A stretch of DNA of 38,348 bases from Oscillospiraceae bacterium (lineage in GTDB: Bacteria > Bacillota > Clostridia > Christensenellales > Aristaeellaceae): the NCBI GenBank assembly GCA_031269355.1, contig JAISZG010000058.1, positions 1-38,348 on the forward strand, given 5' to 3'. Every line of letters begins with the position of its first letter. Position 1 is the stretch's first letter. Under the pieces are notes generated by a model, which saw only the letters and a list, made by a program, of their open reading frames with translations, made no database searches and was not told the origin of the DNA. The position numbers were made by a program, and so were the translations under genes. Positions 15,664-24,589 of this stretch are shown piece by piece.

Positions 15664-16356
15664 ATGAAACGTATCATAATATTGATGCTCGCGGCGTTTT
15701 TCCTGACAGGCTGCACCTCCAGCACGCCGCCGCCAGACGTCGAGGCGACCGCAACGCCCGCGCCTACGGAATCGCCGACCGCCGTTCCCACCGATATGCC
15801 TACGGATATTCCGCCCACCGGCGAGCCCGGATCGCAAACGACGCCCGCTCGCGCCGTGTATACCGGCGTCGCGGAATCTGTTAGCGATACGGGAATATCG
15901 CTTAAGGAAACCGGGTCTGACACGGTAACGATCATACTCACAACTTCGGCGGAGACGGCTTTCGTTGATATACAAACCGCCAAGGCTGCGGCGTTGTCAG
16001 ACATTAAGGCGGGCGACGTGATCACGGCAGTTACAAAGCCAATACAAACCGGCAGTATGCCCCCGCAATCCCCCGCTTTGGCGGTGTTCGTCAACCCGTC
16101 GGACGACCATCTGCCGCCCACCTATGCCGTCGCGACCAGCGTTGAAAAGAGGGACGACGGCTCTTCACAGATCAATACGGACGCGGATGTCATATGGCTT
16201 GTGAACGACAACACAGTTATTACCGCCTATGACGGCGGAGCGGCCATTTCGCTGGACGATATTAAACCAGGCGCGAAACTTATAGGCTGGTATCAGATAT
16301 CAACGCGAAGCCTGCCCGCGCAGGCGACCCCCGACAGAATAGTGGCGCTTCCTTGA
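15664..16356 (+). CDS. Putative lipoprotein with Pro/Thr-rich linker
   Basis: About 230 aa from the ATG at 15664, which lies 9 nt after AGGAGG (15649-15654); the ATG at 15655 abuts that site. The signal peptide ends in a clear lipobox, LTG-Cys17. A Pro/Thr/Glu-rich tether of about 40 residues follows. Two similar beta-rich stretches come next (about 62-135 and 150-228): YTGVAESVSDTGISLKE...DIKAGDVITAV and YAVATSVEKRDDGSS...LDDIKPGAKLIGWY. This suggests an internal duplication of a small barrel domain. No family is recognised. It shows that lipoprotein processing exists in this organism, which matters for the solute receptors that lack a lipobox. A strong hairpin follows. Confidence 0.75.
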   Translation: MKRIIILMLAAFFLTGCTSSTPPPDVEATATPAPTESPTAVPTDMPTDIPPTGEPGSQTTPARAVYTGVAESVSDTGISLKETGSDTVTIILTTSAETAFVDIQTAKAAALSDIKAGDVITAVTKPIQTGSMPPQSPALAVFVNPSDDHLPPTYAVATSVEKRDDGSSQINTDADVIWLVNDNTVITAYDGGAAISLDDIKPGAKLIGWYQISTRSLPAQATPDRIVALP

Positions 16357-16370
16357 CAATTGTACGCAAA

Positions 16371-16405
16371 GCGCCGCCGCGCCTTATGATTAGGCGCGGC
16401 GGCGC
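16371..16405 (+). terminator. Terminator after the lipoprotein gene
   Basis: A perfect 13-bp stem, GCGCCGCCGCGCC / GGCGCGGCGGCGC, has a 9-nt loop and is followed by CTATATTGCGTTATT. It begins 14 bp after the stop. The following 16406-16574 is AT-rich spacer with nothing recognisable. Confidence 0.8.
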
Positions 16406-16574
16406 CTATATTGCGTTATTAAACTCTGATGCCGTCCTATTATTATCACTATATTATTTTATATATCAACTTAATTATTATTTATCATCATAATAGGTTG
16501 TGTTCTGTTCACATCCTTTTGATTTTCTATATATATTATTAATATTGAACATAGTCAACCTGCCGCTAACTCCC

Positions 16575-16603
16575 TTGACGAAATCTATGCCCCGGCATAT
16601 AAT
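16575..16603 (+). promoter_or_regulatory. Strong promoter for trkA-trkH
   Basis: TTGACG (16575-16580), 17-bp spacer, TATAAT (16598-16603). Transcription would begin near 16610, only 16 nt before the GTG at 16626. This rules out the upstream in-frame start at 16500. Confidence 0.85.
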
Positions 16604-16625
16604 CATCCTCAAAGAGGCGAAGATT

Positions 16626-17999
16626 GTGAATATTGTAATCGTCGGAGACGGTAAGGTCGGCTACAATTTGGCGGAAAATCTTTCACGAGATTTATCGAAT
16701 TCCGTTACCGTCGTCGATCAAGATAAGGATACGCTCGCTGAAACATTTGAGGCGTTGGACGTAACTGGAGTATGCGGCAACGGCGTAAGCCCGTTGGTGC
16801 TTACGAAGGCAGGCGCGGCAAAAGCCGATCTGTTTATCGCCACTACGGACATAGACGAGCGCAACCTCGTATGCTGCATGACCGCGCGAAAGCTTGGCGC
16901 GAAGCATACAGTCGCGCGCATTCGCGACCCTGGATACGCAGACGAGCTGAGCGCGTTCCGTTCCGAATTTGGTCTTAATTTAATAATAAATCCTGAACAA
17001 ATTGTAGCGGGCGAAATAGCCCGCCATTTGCAGTATCCCGCTGCGGCGAATATTGAGATGTTCGCGCGCGGGCGGGTTATGATGCTGGAAATCGCGGTTA
17101 CGCCGGGAATGCCTATCACGAACATACCGGTAAAGGATATAGCCCGCCGCGTGTCGTCCTCCGTGCTGATAGGCGCGATACGACGCGGGCACGACGTGAT
17201 TATTCCCACGGGCGACAATCGCATTTTATCGGGCGATAGAATATTCATTGTCGGAAAGCTGCCGCGAGTGTCCAGCTTCTGCGAGGCAATCGGCCTGCAC
17301 ATGAATAAAATAAAAAATATGATGATCGTAGGCGGCGGACGCATCGCCTATTACCTTGCAAAGCAGCTAAATGAATTGGGCGTGCGAAGCAAGATAATCG
17401 AAATTGACGGCAAGCGCTGCGACGAACTGTCCGCACTTCTTCCCGACAGCTTGATAATAAAAGGCGACGGTACGGACGATCGGCTGCTGGCTTCTGAGAA
17501 TATGTCTCTGATGGACGGCTTCGCTTCAGTCACCGGCATGGACGAGGAAAACCTTATGACCGCGCTGCTCGCGAAGCACGCGGGCGTTTCGAACGTAGTG
17601 GCAAAAATCAATCGCCTCGGCTACTCCGCCGTTATAGAAGGTATGGGAATAGACCGCATAGTCAGCCCGAAGCTGCTAACGACAAACGCGATACTCCGAT
17701 ATGTGCGAGGGCTGCAAAACGCGCTGGGCAATACGGTTAATACGCTTTATCCGATAGCGGACGACCTTGCGGAAGCTATCGAATTTACGGCGAACGCGTC
17801 GACACGGTTTCTCGAAGTGCCGCTGCGCAAGCTGGAACTGATACCCAACCTGCTGGTTGGAACGATCGTGCGGCACGGCGAGGTTATCATTCCGTTTGGC
17901 AGCGACGTTATTCGCACGGGCGACGCGGTGATACTCTTCACGCGCGGCAAGCGGCTTACCGATCTTAACGACATATTCGTTCGAGTGAGGGACGCATGA
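16626..17999 (+). CDS. trkA: Trk potassium uptake regulatory subunit TrkA
   Basis: About 457 aa from GTG 16626, preceded by AGAGG (16613-16617) at 8-nt spacing; the frame is open to 16500 but that part is upstream of the promoter. The protein is two tandem RCK units, each with an NAD(H)/ATP-binding Rossmann domain (GDGKVGYNLA at 7-16; MIVGGGRIAYYLA at about 233) and a TrkA-C domain (MLEIAVTPGMPITNIPVKDI; FLEVPLRKLELIPNLLVGTI). Length is that of the full double-RCK TrkA. The cytosolic ring gates the TrkH channel in response to nucleotides. It overlaps trkH by 4 bp (ATGA), so the two are translationally coupled. Confidence 0.95.
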   Translation: MNIVIVGDGKVGYNLAENLSRDLSNSVTVVDQDKDTLAETFEALDVTGVCGNGVSPLVLTKAGAAKADLFIATTDIDERNLVCCMTARKLGAKHTVARIRDPGYADELSAFRSEFGLNLIINPEQIVAGEIARHLQYPAAANIEMFARGRVMMLEIAVTPGMPITNIPVKDIARRVSSSVLIGAIRRGHDVIIPTGDNRILSGDRIFIVGKLPRVSSFCEAIGLHMNKIKNMMIVGGGRIAYYLAKQLNELGVRSKIIEIDGKRCDELSALLPDSLIIKGDGTDDRLLASENMSLMDGFASVTGMDEENLMTALLAKHAGVSNVVAKINRLGYSAVIEGMGIDRIVSPKLLTTNAILRYVRGLQNALGNTVNTLYPIADDLAEAIEFTANASTRFLEVPLRKLELIPNLLVGTIVRHGEVIIPFGSDVIRTGDAVILFTRGKRLTDLNDIFVRVRDA

Positions 18000-19450
18000 A
18001 CATTCGTTACATCATAAACCGACTGGGAATTTTGTTGTGGATACTTGCCGTAGGGATGCTGCCGTCGCTGGTAATGAGCATAGTTTATAACGAGAGCGAT
18101 GTGGACGCGTTCGTTAAATCGATCGCCGTAATCGTAACCCTTGCGTTGGGCACTCTCGCGTTCAAACCGCGAACCGCACAATTTTACGCGAGAGACGGGC
18201 ACGCGCTGGCGGGTTTCGGCTGGATAGTAGTCACTCTGTGCGGCGCTATGCCGTATTTTTTCAGCGACTCGTTCGCTACGTTTGCGGACGCTATATTCGA
18301 ATCGGCTTCCGGTTTTACCACTACCGGCGCCAGCGTGCTGCTGGATATCGATAATATGCCGCGCGGCATTATATTCTGGCGCAGCTTCACCCACTGGATG
18401 GGCGGCCTGGGCTTTCTTATATTGATGCTTGCAATATTGCCGTCCACCCGCGCGAATGGCCTTTTTATATTGAAAGCCGAAAGCAGCGGACCTTCGATGG
18501 ATAAATTCGTGCCTAAAATTCGCCAACTCGCATCAATATTATATATTATATATATAATAATTACTTTACTGTTAATCTCGATGCTTCTGCTAGGCGGAAT
18601 GAGTGCCTTTGACGCGGTGGTGCACGCGTTTGGCGCGGTATCAACGGGAGGCTTCTCCAGCTATAGTTTGAATATAGGCGCGTTCAATCGCCCGTATTTC
18701 GATTGGGTGTTCATCATTTTTATGTTGGCGTCCGGAGTGAACTACGGGCTTTATTACGCGTTGTTTCAAAAGAATTTTAAATCGGTGTTCAAAGATCAGG
18801 AACTGCGTTTATACGGCGGGATCGCGCTGACCGCCGCGTCTGTTATAGCGCTTGATACTTTTCTTAGGGGTGTCTACCCCAGCATTGGAGAGACAATACG
18901 CAAGGCGCTGTTCGCCGTGAGTTCGATATTGACGACTACCGGATACTCCAACGCGGATTTTAACCTTTGGCCGACTCTCAGCAAATCCGTACTGCTTTTG
19001 CTGATGCTGTTTGGGGCGTGCGCGGTTTCGACTTCCGGCGGGTTCAAACTGATTCGCGTATTGATTCTGTATAAAGCGGGACGGCGGGAGATCGACAGGT
19101 TGATTCACCCGCGCTCAGTTCGCGCGGTCACGATAAACGGAAGAATCGTCGACGACGACGTGTTGTCTGGAACGCTTGTATATTTCGCTTTATACATATC
19201 GCTTTTGATACTTCTAACGCTTGTAGTTTCGCTGGATGGCGAAAGCCTTGTCACTACGTTTTCCGCCGCGCTTGCGTCATTAAGCAATATAGGAATAGGT
19301 TTGGACGCGGTAGGCGTATCCGGCACGTTCGCGAATTTATCCTCGCTCAGCAAGATTTCGCTGTCGCTGGGGATGATTGTCGGCAGGCTGGAGATTTATC
19401 CAGTGCTGATATTTTGCGCGCGGGCGACATGGAAACGCGCCGCTTTATAA
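17996..19450 (+). CDS. trkH: Trk potassium uptake channel subunit TrkH
   Basis: A 484-aa membrane protein made of four membrane-pore-membrane repeats. The selectivity-filter loops are visible in order: ASGFTTTGAS, GAVSTGGFSS, SSILTTTGYSN and ASLSNIGIGLD, each with the conserved Gly. The FWRSFTHWMGGLGFLIL block is typical of TrkH/KtrB. Partner of TrkA upstream; together they import potassium using the membrane potential, possibly with sodium or proton. A bidirectional terminator follows and DegV converges from the other side. Confidence 0.95.
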   Translation: MNIRYIINRLGILLWILAVGMLPSLVMSIVYNESDVDAFVKSIAVIVTLALGTLAFKPRTAQFYARDGHALAGFGWIVVTLCGAMPYFFSDSFATFADAIFESASGFTTTGASVLLDIDNMPRGIIFWRSFTHWMGGLGFLILMLAILPSTRANGLFILKAESSGPSMDKFVPKIRQLASILYIIYIIITLLLISMLLLGGMSAFDAVVHAFGAVSTGGFSSYSLNIGAFNRPYFDWVFIIFMLASGVNYGLYYALFQKNFKSVFKDQELRLYGGIALTAASVIALDTFLRGVYPSIGETIRKALFAVSSILTTTGYSNADFNLWPTLSKSVLLLLMLFGACAVSTSGGFKLIRVLILYKAGRREIDRLIHPRSVRAVTINGRIVDDDVLSGTLVYFALYISLLILLTLVVSLDGESLVTTFSAALASLSNIGIGLDAVGVSGTFANLSSLSKISLSLGMIVGRLEIYPVLIFCARATWKRAAL

Positions 19451-19456
19451 ATATTA

Positions 19457-19485
19457 AAAGGCGCTTCCTAACTTAAAGCGCCTTT
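19457..19485. terminator. Bidirectional terminator between trkH and degV
   Basis: AAAGGCGCTT / AAGCGCCTTT form a 10-bp stem with a 9-nt loop. On the minus strand it is followed by TTTTAATATTTAT, a reasonable T-tract for the degV transcript. On the plus strand the arm ends in CCTTTACG, which suits trkH less well. Confidence 0.75.
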
Positions 19486-19506
19486 ACGATTATGCAATGG
19501 TTCAAA

Positions 19507-20340
19507 TCAGAACGCCATAACGATTCCCTTGTCGTCCGTGTAAACGGAGCTTAGCCCTTTCGTTGACAGTATCAATATCTCCCTAAAATTATAACGATTT
19601 CGAATTAACTCCGCCAGCAGCTGCGCAGCCGGCAGATTGTTGCAGTGCGTTATTACAAGGCTTTCGTTTTCCGTTGCTTTGCCGCTGCTTCTAATTGTAT
19701 CGGCCATTTTTTCGAGACTTTGCTTATACCCGCGCGCCTTAGCGAACAGCGCAATATTGCCATGCTCGTCTGCGCACATAATCGGTTTTATTCCAAGCTT
19801 GGTAATCAGAAGCCCTGTGATCTTACCCAGCCGCCCATTTTTTAATAGATTGTTAATATTCTCCAGAATAAAATATGTTCTCATATCTTGTATGAATCTA
19901 CTAATATTAGCGATTATCACCGATTTCTCCATACCGGCTTTAATCAGCTGATGTATTTTTTGCGCGACAAGCACTTCGCCCGCCGACGCGCTCAACGAAT
20001 CAAAAACATGCACGTCCGCCTTTGCTTCCTCTTCGGCCATTTTTTTTCCGATCATCGCGTTCTGATAGCACGCCGACAGTTTGCCGGAAAGCGTAACGGC
20101 GAACGATGTATGCGTTCCCTCAAACGCTTTTTTAAAAAGATACGGCGGCGGGGCCGATGAACCTATTCGTTCCGTGCACGCGGCCATTTCTTTCATAAAG
20201 GCCGGGAGGTCGAGCGAATCGTCGTCCGTAAACTGCTTTCTTCCAAGCGTCATCTCGAACGGCACCGTCGTAACTCCCCATTCCTCTTTCAACTCCGCAG
20301 TAAGGTCGCAGCTGCTGTCCGCAATAATTCTATACTCCAT
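19507..20340 (-). CDS. degV: DegV family fatty-acid-binding protein
   Basis: A 277-aa protein with the DegV layout: the N-terminal lobe begins YRIIADSSCDLTAEL, with the lipid head-group region around GSSAPPPYLFKKAFE and the TLSGKLSACYQNA motif. The second lobe has RTYFILENINNLLKNGRLGKITGLL, the usual DegV signature, and IKPIMCADEHGNI. DegV/FakB proteins bind a fatty acid and present it to FakA kinase for phosphorylation before entry into phospholipid synthesis. No fakA is in the window. GGAGAG lies just upstream of the ATG. Transcribed alone, divergent from the BMP operon. Confidence 0.92.
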   Translation of the reverse strand: MEYRIIADSSCDLTAELKEEWGVTTVPFEMTLGRKQFTDDDSLDLPAFMKEMAACTERIGSSAPPPYLFKKAFEGTHTSFAVTLSGKLSACYQNAMIGKKMAEEEAKADVHVFDSLSASAGEVLVAQKIHQLIKAGMEKSVIIANISRFIQDMRTYFILENINNLLKNGRLGKITGLLITKLGIKPIMCADEHGNIALFAKARGYKQSLEKMADTIRSSGKATENESLVITHCNNLPAAQLLAELIRNRYNFREILILSTKGLSSVYTDDKGIVMAF

Positions 20341-20376
20341 AATAACTCTCCATTATTTTATCAAATTAAAAAGGCG

Positions 20377-20404
20377 ATTATATATTTAACGTTTGTCGGC
20401 GCAA
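20377..20404 (-). promoter_or_regulatory. Promoter for degV
   Basis: On the minus strand TTGCGC (20404-20399), 16-bp spacer, TATAAT (20382-20377). The -10 is perfect and the -35 moderate. Confidence 0.55.
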
Positions 20405-20514
20405 AAATTGACACCTCTGCTAAAAGAAACTATTTGTTCACATTCCTGTAAATATTACTTGCAATGCGGTTCAGGCTGCGCTCAAGCCGGATAGGCGCGC
20501 ATTCCGATTACAGA

Positions 20515-20543
20515 TTGATTTTCGTCGAATTAGAGCGTATAAT
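20515..20543 (+). promoter_or_regulatory. Promoter for the BMP transporter operon
   Basis: TTGATT (20515-20520), 17-bp spacer, TATAAT (20538-20543). A second weaker candidate lies upstream: TTGACA (20408-20413), 17 bp, TATTTG (20431-20436). The leader of about 80 nt carries a direct repeat and two small hairpins, listed separately. No purine riboswitch core is recognisable. Confidence 0.75.
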
Positions 20544-20560
20544 GTAAATTGTTATTCTAT

Positions 20561-20607
20561 TTGGGTATCCCGACTTGGGTACCCCAACCGGATATCTTTT
20601 TGATATC
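20561..20607 (+). promoter_or_regulatory. Direct repeat and small hairpins in the BMP leader
   Basis: TTGGGTAYCCC occurs twice, at 20561-20571 and 20575-20585, with a 14-bp period. It is followed by GATATC-TTTTT-GATATC (20591-20607), which can close a 6-bp hairpin. The position just downstream of the predicted transcription start would suit an operator or an RNA switch. Neither is a recognised motif. Confidence 0.4.
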
Positions 20608-20632
20608 TTATTATTGAAGTGGAGGGTTTACC

Positions 20633-21727
20633 ATGAATACTCTTCGAAAATGCGCGGCCGTCGCGTTGTCGCTCGTTATGCTGCTCGCGACCGCCGCAGC
20701 AACCGCCGAGTTCGCGCCGGTGCCAAAGGACGAATTGAAGGTAGGCTTCGTATACATCGGCGACGTAAGCGACAAAGGATACACATACGCGCACCATCAG
20801 GGCACGCTCGCCATGCAAGAGGCGCTCGGGCTGAGCGACGAACAAGTGCTTTATAAAACGAACGTTTCAGAAGACGCCGCGTGCGAAAGCGCGATACTTG
20901 AGCTGATCGAACAAGGCTGCCAAATCATATTCACCACCAGCTTTGGTTTCATGGATTACACAGAGGCTCTCGCAGCCGAATATCCCGACATAATATTCAG
21001 CCATTGTTCCGGATATAAATCTAACGGAGTAAACTTCAATAATTACTTTGGCCGCATTTATCAAACGCGTTACCTGAGCGGCATCGCGGCGGGTTTGAAG
21101 ACGCAGACGGGCAAGATCGGCTACGTCGGCGCGTTCTCGCTTCCCGAGGTAAACGGCGGCGCGAACGCGTTCACGCTGGGCGTGCGTTCCGTAAATCCTG
21201 AAGCGGAAGTTCTCCTTCAATATACAAATACCTGGTATGATCCTACAACAGAGCGCCAGGCGGCGGAATCGCTGCTCGACGCCGGATGCGACGTAATCGC
21301 GCAGCATCAGGACACCACGATGCCGCAAATCGCCGCCCAAGAGCGCGGCGTATGGGGCGTAGGCTATAATGCCGACATGACTGAAGACGCGCCTCAAGCG
21401 CATCTGTGCGCGCCTATATGGAACTGGGGCGCGTATATAACCTCCGCCGTGCAGTCCGTAATCGACGGCACTTGGACGCCTGATAATATATTCTGGGGCA
21501 TGAACGAAGACCTGGTCGGTCTTTCGCCTTTGACAGAGAATAACGCGCCCGGCGCGCAAGAAGCGATAGACGCTGCGGCCGCTAAAATCCTTGCCGGAGA
21601 ATTCGACGTGTTCGACGGCGAGATTCGCGACAACGAGGGCAGCGTTCGCGTAGAGGCGGGACAGCGGCTTACCGACGCGGAAATCACCTCCATCGATTGG
21701 TATGTGGAAGGGCTGTCGGTTAAATAA
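20633..21727 (+). CDS. BMP-family ABC transporter substrate-binding protein
   Basis: A 364-aa receptor of the Bmp/Med/PnrA family (type I periplasmic binding fold). These usually bind purine nucleosides or nucleobases. Residues 1-25 are a signal peptide (LATAAATA|EF) without a lipobox cysteine. The mature part opens KVGFVYIGDVSDKGYTYAHHQG, with the family VxDxG-type ligand loop. It continues with IIFTTSFGFMDYTEALAAEYPDIIFSHCSG, GKIGYVGAFSLPEVNGGANAFTLGVRSVNP and DVIAQHQDT. GGAGG lies 7 nt before the ATG. It heads the operon with the twin ATPase and the permease; a long hairpin between it and the ATPase probably lets the receptor be made in excess. Exact ligand is not determinable here. Confidence 0.93.
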   Translation: MNTLRKCAAVALSLVMLLATAAATAEFAPVPKDELKVGFVYIGDVSDKGYTYAHHQGTLAMQEALGLSDEQVLYKTNVSEDAACESAILELIEQGCQIIFTTSFGFMDYTEALAAEYPDIIFSHCSGYKSNGVNFNNYFGRIYQTRYLSGIAAGLKTQTGKIGYVGAFSLPEVNGGANAFTLGVRSVNPEAEVLLQYTNTWYDPTTERQAAESLLDAGCDVIAQHQDTTMPQIAAQERGVWGVGYNADMTEDAPQAHLCAPIWNWGAYITSAVQSVIDGTWTPDNIFWGMNEDLVGLSPLTENNAPGAQEAIDAAAAKILAGEFDVFDGEIRDNEGSVRVEAGQRLTDAEITSIDWYVEGLSVK

Positions 21728-21737
21728 AAGGCTCGTG

Positions 21738-21799
21738 AAAAATTCGCGCGCCTTCGCTGTGCGTCGGCGTTGTCGACTACGCAAGGTGCGCGAATTTTT
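21738..21799 (+). terminator. Long hairpin between receptor and ATPase genes
   Basis: Perfect 12-bp arms AAAAATTCGCGC (21738-21749) and GCGCGAATTTTT (21788-21799) are extended inward by CCTT/AAGG pairs and followed by TGTTTG. This is the shape of an intrinsic terminator, probably partial because the ATPase lies 64 bp further on the same strand. Confidence 0.7.
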
Positions 21800-21862
21800 G
21801 TTTGTTTATATTGTTTATATTTTATTTAAATTATGTGATATATAATATATGGCGGGAGCAAA

Positions 21863-23365
21863 ATGCTGAACACGCGCGCTCCGGCGCTTGAACTGCGCCT
21901 GTTGACCAAGGCATTTGGCTCGCTCGTCGCGTGCGATCATATAAATATGACGCTGCATGCGGGCGAGATATTGGCGCTGCTTGGAGAAAACGGATCTGGC
22001 AAGACCACGCTTATGAATATGATTGCCGGATTGTATCGCCCCGACAGCGGAGACATATTCGTTCGCGGCATAAAGGCGGATATCCACTCGCCAAGCGACG
22101 CTCGCAAGCACGGCATTGGAATGATCCACCAACACTTTAAGCTGGTGGATGTTTTTACCGCACGGCAAAATATTCAGTTGGGCGCCGGACGCGATATGTC
22201 GGATCGAGCGCTGAACGAGAAGGTGCGCGCGCTCGGCGAGCGATTTGGATTGACGGCGCGGCTGGATCAAAAAGTATATGACATGTCCGTCGGTCAAAAG
22301 CAGACGGTGGAAATAATAAAGGCGCTATGCCGCGGCGCGGATATACTTATATTAGATGAACCGACCGCCGTGCTTACCCCGCAGGAATCGGACAGGCTGT
22401 TTGATATTCTTCGGCGGATGAAAGCGGATGGCGCGGCGATAATTATAATAACCCACAAACTTGGCGAGGTGATGGCGCTCAGCGACAGAGTAGCGATACT
22501 TCGCGGCGGGCGGAACGTAGGCGAGGCGCTTACAAGCAAAACCAACGCTGCTGAATTGACGGAGAAGATGGTCGGCCAGAAGGTAGACCTATCAATCGCG
22601 CGGCCTGCAATGAAACAAACCCCTCTGTTTTCTATGCGCAATGTAAGCGTGCGAAGCGCGGACGGCGTGCTGCGGCTGGATCGGGTTAGTTTTGATATTG
22701 CGGGCGGCGAGATACTGGGCGTAGCCGGCATAGCGGGAAGCGGTCAGAAACAGCTCTGCGAATGCATAGCGGGTCTTGAGCCGATATGCGGCGGCGAGAT
22801 ATTGTTTAAGGGGAAAAATATCGCAGGGCAATCTCCTCGGCAAATATATGACATTGGCGTGCGGCTTGGTTTCATACCGGAAGATAGGCTTGGCATGGGG
22901 CTTGTAGGCGCGATGGATGTAACCGACAATCTCCTATTGCGCGAATACCGGCTTCAACCGGGTTTTTTCATAAAGCGAGGTCCTGTAAGGGAACGCGCGC
23001 GCGATCTGATAAAGCGCTTATCCGTGGCGCCTCCCGATCCGTCGCGGCCGGTCGGGCAGCTTTCCGGCGGCAATCTGCAGAAGGTGCTGCTTGGGCGGGA
23101 ACTGCTGTCAAAGCCCGAGCTGCTGATAACATCATACGTGGTGCGCGGGCTGGACGTACATTCTTCTTATGTTATATATGATCTTCTCAACGATTGTAAG
23201 CTTATGGGAGTTGGCGCGCTGTTCGTCGGCGAGGATCTGGACGTGCTTCTGGAACTGTGCGATCGGGTGCTCGTTTTATGCGGCGGACAGATTACCGGAT
23301 TGGTAAACGCAAAAACCGCCACGCGCGAGCAGATAGGTTTGATGATGGTTGGGCAATCGGGGTGA
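21863..23365 (+). CDS. Twin-domain ABC ATPase of the BMP (nucleoside-type) importer
   Basis: A 500-aa protein with two fused nucleotide-binding domains, as in RbsA and nucleoside importers. Domain 1 has Walker A GENGSGKTT (41-49), signature MSVGQKQTVEI and Walker B ILILDEPTAVLTPQE. Domain 2 has the relaxed Walker A GIAGSGQKQ usual for this family and signature LSGGNLQKVLLGREL. It is followed by LLITSYVVRGLDV, where most relatives have a Pro-Thr before RGLD, so its second site may be weak. GGGAG lies 4 nt before the ATG. It is followed after 6 bp by the permease gene. Powers import of the ligand captured by the receptor at 20633-21727. Confidence 0.94.
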   Translation: MLNTRAPALELRLLTKAFGSLVACDHINMTLHAGEILALLGENGSGKTTLMNMIAGLYRPDSGDIFVRGIKADIHSPSDARKHGIGMIHQHFKLVDVFTARQNIQLGAGRDMSDRALNEKVRALGERFGLTARLDQKVYDMSVGQKQTVEIIKALCRGADILILDEPTAVLTPQESDRLFDILRRMKADGAAIIIITHKLGEVMALSDRVAILRGGRNVGEALTSKTNAAELTEKMVGQKVDLSIARPAMKQTPLFSMRNVSVRSADGVLRLDRVSFDIAGGEILGVAGIAGSGQKQLCECIAGLEPICGGEILFKGKNIAGQSPRQIYDIGVRLGFIPEDRLGMGLVGAMDVTDNLLLREYRLQPGFFIKRGPVRERARDLIKRLSVAPPDPSRPVGQLSGGNLQKVLLGRELLSKPELLITSYVVRGLDVHSSYVIYDLLNDCKLMGVGALFVGEDLDVLLELCDRVLVLCGGQITGLVNAKTATREQIGLMMVGQSG

Positions 23366-23371
23366 GGCAAT

Positions 23372-24457
23372 TTGGCTGAACTAAAATTGAGCCGGGCGCG
23401 GCGGCTTCATCGCCCGCGTTTGGTGAAGCGCGAGCGAATAAACGCCGCGTACGCGATCCTTCAGCGCATAGCCGCAGTCGCGCTGGCGCTGCTGACGGGC
23501 GCGCTATTCATAAGGCTTATAGGATTTAGTCCGCTGCAGATTTATACGGGTATGCTGCGCGGCTCGTTTGGATCAAAAGTAAGCCTGCGAGAAACGATTA
23601 AAATCGCGACGCCCCTGTGTATTTGCGCGCTCGGCCTTGCGGTCGCTTTTCGGATGCGCTTTTGGAATATCGGCGGGGAGGGGCAGATGTGCGTCGGCGC
23701 GATAGCCGCGTCATGGCTGGCGCTGTTTCACGCCAGCATTCCAAGGCCGTTGTTGCTCGCATTGATGTTTGTCGCCGCGCTTGCCGCCGGAGCTTTATGG
23801 GGACTGATCCCCGCCTGGTTCCACGCGAAGTATGGAACCAACGAAACGCTATTCACGTTGATGCTCAACTATGTCGCCATGTACGCTATTCAAGCGCTTC
23901 GAGAGGGTCCATGGAAAAACCCACGCGATATGGGGTATCCCAAAATTGCGATGTTCGCGTCGAACGCGCAGCTCCCAAAGGTTTTTGGTGTACATATTGG
24001 CTGGATCGTCGCGCTGGCGCTGGTCGCCGCAGTCGCGGTATATTTCAGATATACAAAGCAGGGATATGAATTGACGGTGGTAGGCGAAAATCCCAACACC
24101 GCCAGGTACGCCGGAATGCCGGTGCGGCGCGTCGTACTGCGCACTGCGGCCATAAGCGCCGCAATATGCGCGCTCGCGGGTATGCTCAAGGCGACAGGCG
24201 CGGATCGCACGCTGACCGACGGTGTGGCGGGCGGCATCGGTTTCACCGCGATAACGGTAGCGTGGCTGGCCGGATTGCAGCCTATCGGAATACTTATCGT
24301 GTCGTTCCTGTTTGGGGCGCTGGAAAAAGGAGCCGGTTTCGCTCAATCCACATATAAGATATCTACCGCCGCCGCATCTGTGCTGCAGGGCATCGTATTG
24401 TTTTTCGTTCTGGGATGTGAATTTTTTGTAAGATATAAAGTTATGTTCAAAGAATAG
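23372..24457 (+). CDS. ABC permease of the BMP (nucleoside-type) importer
   Basis: A 361-aa inner-membrane permease (BPD_transp_2 family), with a basic cytosolic N-terminus and about eight to ten helices. Diagnostic stretches are ALGLAVAFRMRFWNIGGEGQMCVGAIAA, NETLFTLMLNYVAMY and GYELTVVGENPNTARYAGM, the coupling-loop region found in NupP/YufP-like permeases. The start is TTG at 23372, 4 nt after GTGAGG. In related operons a second, shorter permease (NupQ/YufQ-like) follows at once and the pair forms the channel. Here no second permease is seen: the next 440 bp hold a spacer, a MITE-like element and then an unrelated promoter. Confidence 0.92.
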   Translation: MAELKLSRARRLHRPRLVKRERINAAYAILQRIAAVALALLTGALFIRLIGFSPLQIYTGMLRGSFGSKVSLRETIKIATPLCICALGLAVAFRMRFWNIGGEGQMCVGAIAASWLALFHASIPRPLLLALMFVAALAAGALWGLIPAWFHAKYGTNETLFTLMLNYVAMYAIQALREGPWKNPRDMGYPKIAMFASNAQLPKVFGVHIGWIVALALVAAVAVYFRYTKQGYELTVVGENPNTARYAGMPVRRVVLRTAAISAAICALAGMLKATGADRTLTDGVAGGIGFTAITVAWLAGLQPIGILIVSFLFGALEKGAGFAQSTYKISTAAASVLQGIVLFFVLGCEFFVRYKVMFKE

Positions 24458-24589
24458 AATCTTGCATATTCAACTCGCCGCCACTATCCTTTTTTTTCAT
24501 TGCTATTCAGCCGCTCATCGCGGATATTTCAGCAGTTGATGGGGAAATTATAATCAATGTACCCTCGTGAATCGATGTTCACGCGAATT

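Noticed and set aside
16500..16625. N-terminal extension of TrkA
   Set aside because: A near-consensus promoter at 16575-16603 lies inside it and the GTG at 16626 has a proper Shine-Dalgarno; the extension has no TrkA similarity.
20544..20632. Purine riboswitch in the BMP operon leader
   Set aside because: The leader is short and the conserved three-way junction core is not found.
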